Source of the DNA: CAZUZD01 sp964624465
GTDB taxonomy: Bacteria > Planctomycetota > Planctomycetia > Isosphaerales > Isosphaeraceae
Length of the DNA stretch: 64,000 bases
Reading direction: 5' to 3'
Assembly: GCA_964624465.1 (NCBI GenBank)
Contig: CAZUZD010000002.1
Location: forward strand, 1-64,000
A model generated the notes under the pieces. That model was given only the letters and a program-made list of their open reading frames with translations, searched no databases and was not told the DNA's origin. Numbering within the stretch: the first letter of the stretch is position 1; each line of letters begins with the position of its first letter. Both the position numbers and the translations under genes were made by a program. This document shows positions 63,387 through 64,000 of the stretch, one piece after another.

Positions 63387-64000
63387 TCAGCTGATCAGGC
63401 GGTCGACGACCTGGCCGGCGACATCGGTGAGGCGGAAGTCGCGGCCCTGGGAGCGGTAGGTCAGGCGGGTGTGGTCGAACCCGAAGAGGTGCAGCAGGGT
63501 GGCGTGGTAGTCGGGGATCGCGACCGGGTCGGCGACGACGTTCCAGCCCAGCTCGTCCGTCTGCCCGATCACCTGCCCCCCGCGCACGCCGCCGCCGGCC
63601 ATCCAGAGGGAGAAGGCGAACGGGTGGTGATCGCGGCCGGTCACGCGGTCGTATCCCTTGCGATTTTCGCCCAGCGGCGTGCGGCCGAACTCCGAGCACC
63701 AGAGCACGAGCGTGGTATCGAGCAGGCCGCGGCGGTCGAGGTCCTTGAGCAGGGCGGCGACCGGCTGATCGACCAGGCCGGCGTTGTACGCCAGCTCGCC
63801 GTCGAGGTGGCTGTGCTGGTCCCAGGAGGCGTGATACAGGTTCACGCACCGCACCCCGCGCTCGACCAGCCGGCGGGCGAGCAGACAGTTGCGGGCAAAG
63901 CGGGAGTACACCCCCGGGGCCGCGCCCCGGCCGCCGTCGGGCGGGTCGGGACGGTCGACGCCGTAGAGGACGCGCGTCTCGGCCGATTCGCCGGCCAGGT
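63387..64000 (-). CDS. DUF1501 domain-containing protein (5' part cut by window edge)
   Basis: The C-terminal 204 residues of a DUF1501 protein, an exported alkaline-phosphatase-superfamily relative common in planctomycetes, usually co-encoded with a PVC cytochrome/DUF1553 protein. Visible are NCLLARRLVERGVRCVNLYH, the metal-site region WDQHSHLDG, LWCSEFGRTP and GRDHHPFAFSLWMAGGGV and the C-terminal IPDYHATLLHLFGFDH. The frame continues to the window edge with no start in view. The gene body and its likely cytochrome partner lie to the right of the window. Confidence 0.93.
   Translation of the reverse strand, partial: LAGESAETRVLYGVDRPDPPDGGRGAAPGVYSRFARNCLLARRLVERGVRCVNLYHASWDQHSHLDGELAYNAGLVDQPVAALLKDLDRRGLLDTTLVLWCSEFGRTPLGENRKGYDRVTGRDHHPFAFSLWMAGGGVRGGQVIGQTDELGWNVVADPVAIPDYHATLLHLFGFDHTRLTYRSQGRDFRLTDVAGQVVDRLIS

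Overview
The window is a very GC-rich stretch of bacterial chromosome, almost certainly from a planctomycete and most likely an Isosphaeraceae-like lineage. The reasons are the combination of PVC-type membrane-bound dehydrogenase/cytochrome c proteins with HEAT repeats, a DUF1501 protein, a HYExAFE-type protein, a TatC with a very large first periplasmic loop, an ABC-2 permease fused to a CPBP protease, futalosine-route menaquinone genes, an McsA/McsB arginine-kinase operon without ctsR, and short scattered operons with many hypothetical genes. The genus is inference; no rRNA gene is present.

Left edge (1-1907): an excisionase-like HTH gene and a tyrosine integrase run towards the 3' end of a tRNA-Ser(UGA) gene. 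This is the usual layout at one end of an integrated element, whose body would lie to the left of the window.

1941-14339: core metabolism and housekeeping: a DUF151 bifunctional-nuclease-type protein, valS, citramalate synthase (cimA), a uracil-DNA glycosylase family protein, an orphan BlaI-type regulator, a tiny membrane protein, a CobA-HemD fusion followed upstream by tatC, a manA-type isomerase and a polytopic membrane protein.

14343-24405: a minus-strand block with an amidohydrolase, an ABC transporter of NatAB type (the permease is fused to a CPBP protease), mqnC and mqnA for menaquinone, and a second ABC-2 exporter with an upstream membrane-anchored protein.

24632-34146: mixed short units: a membrane-anchored hypothetical, a LigD-phosphoesterase-like protein, a ferritin-like protein, a possible PC4-like protein, glnA, lspA with a DksA-type zinc-finger partner, an SDR epimerase, a DJ-1/PfpI protein, an M50 protease with CBS domains, and xylA.

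34575-42792: two large secreted PVC-type propeller/HEAT/cytochrome c proteins flank a small maf operon.

42859-48579: a minus-strand run of a beta-ketoacyl synthase and bioB, then a three-gene unit (4-TM protein, putative PD-(D/E)XK nuclease of HYExAFE type, mini membrane protein), a YkgJ cysteine-cluster protein and a second M50 protease.

48801-54115: plus-strand aroB, dprA, bioF, a class V aminotransferase and coaD. 54168-56291: the mcsA-like/mcsA-like/mcsB operon behind a near-consensus promoter. 56634-64000: trpE, a Tat-exported arginine-deiminase-like protein, a two-domain alpha/beta hydrolase, a sulfotransferase, and a DUF1501 protein cut by the right edge.

Many intergenic regions carry recognisable sigma-70-type promoters, often with -35 TTGNCN or TTGTNN and -10 TANNNT; they are listed individually. 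No CRISPR array, rRNA, transposase or riboswitch was recognised.
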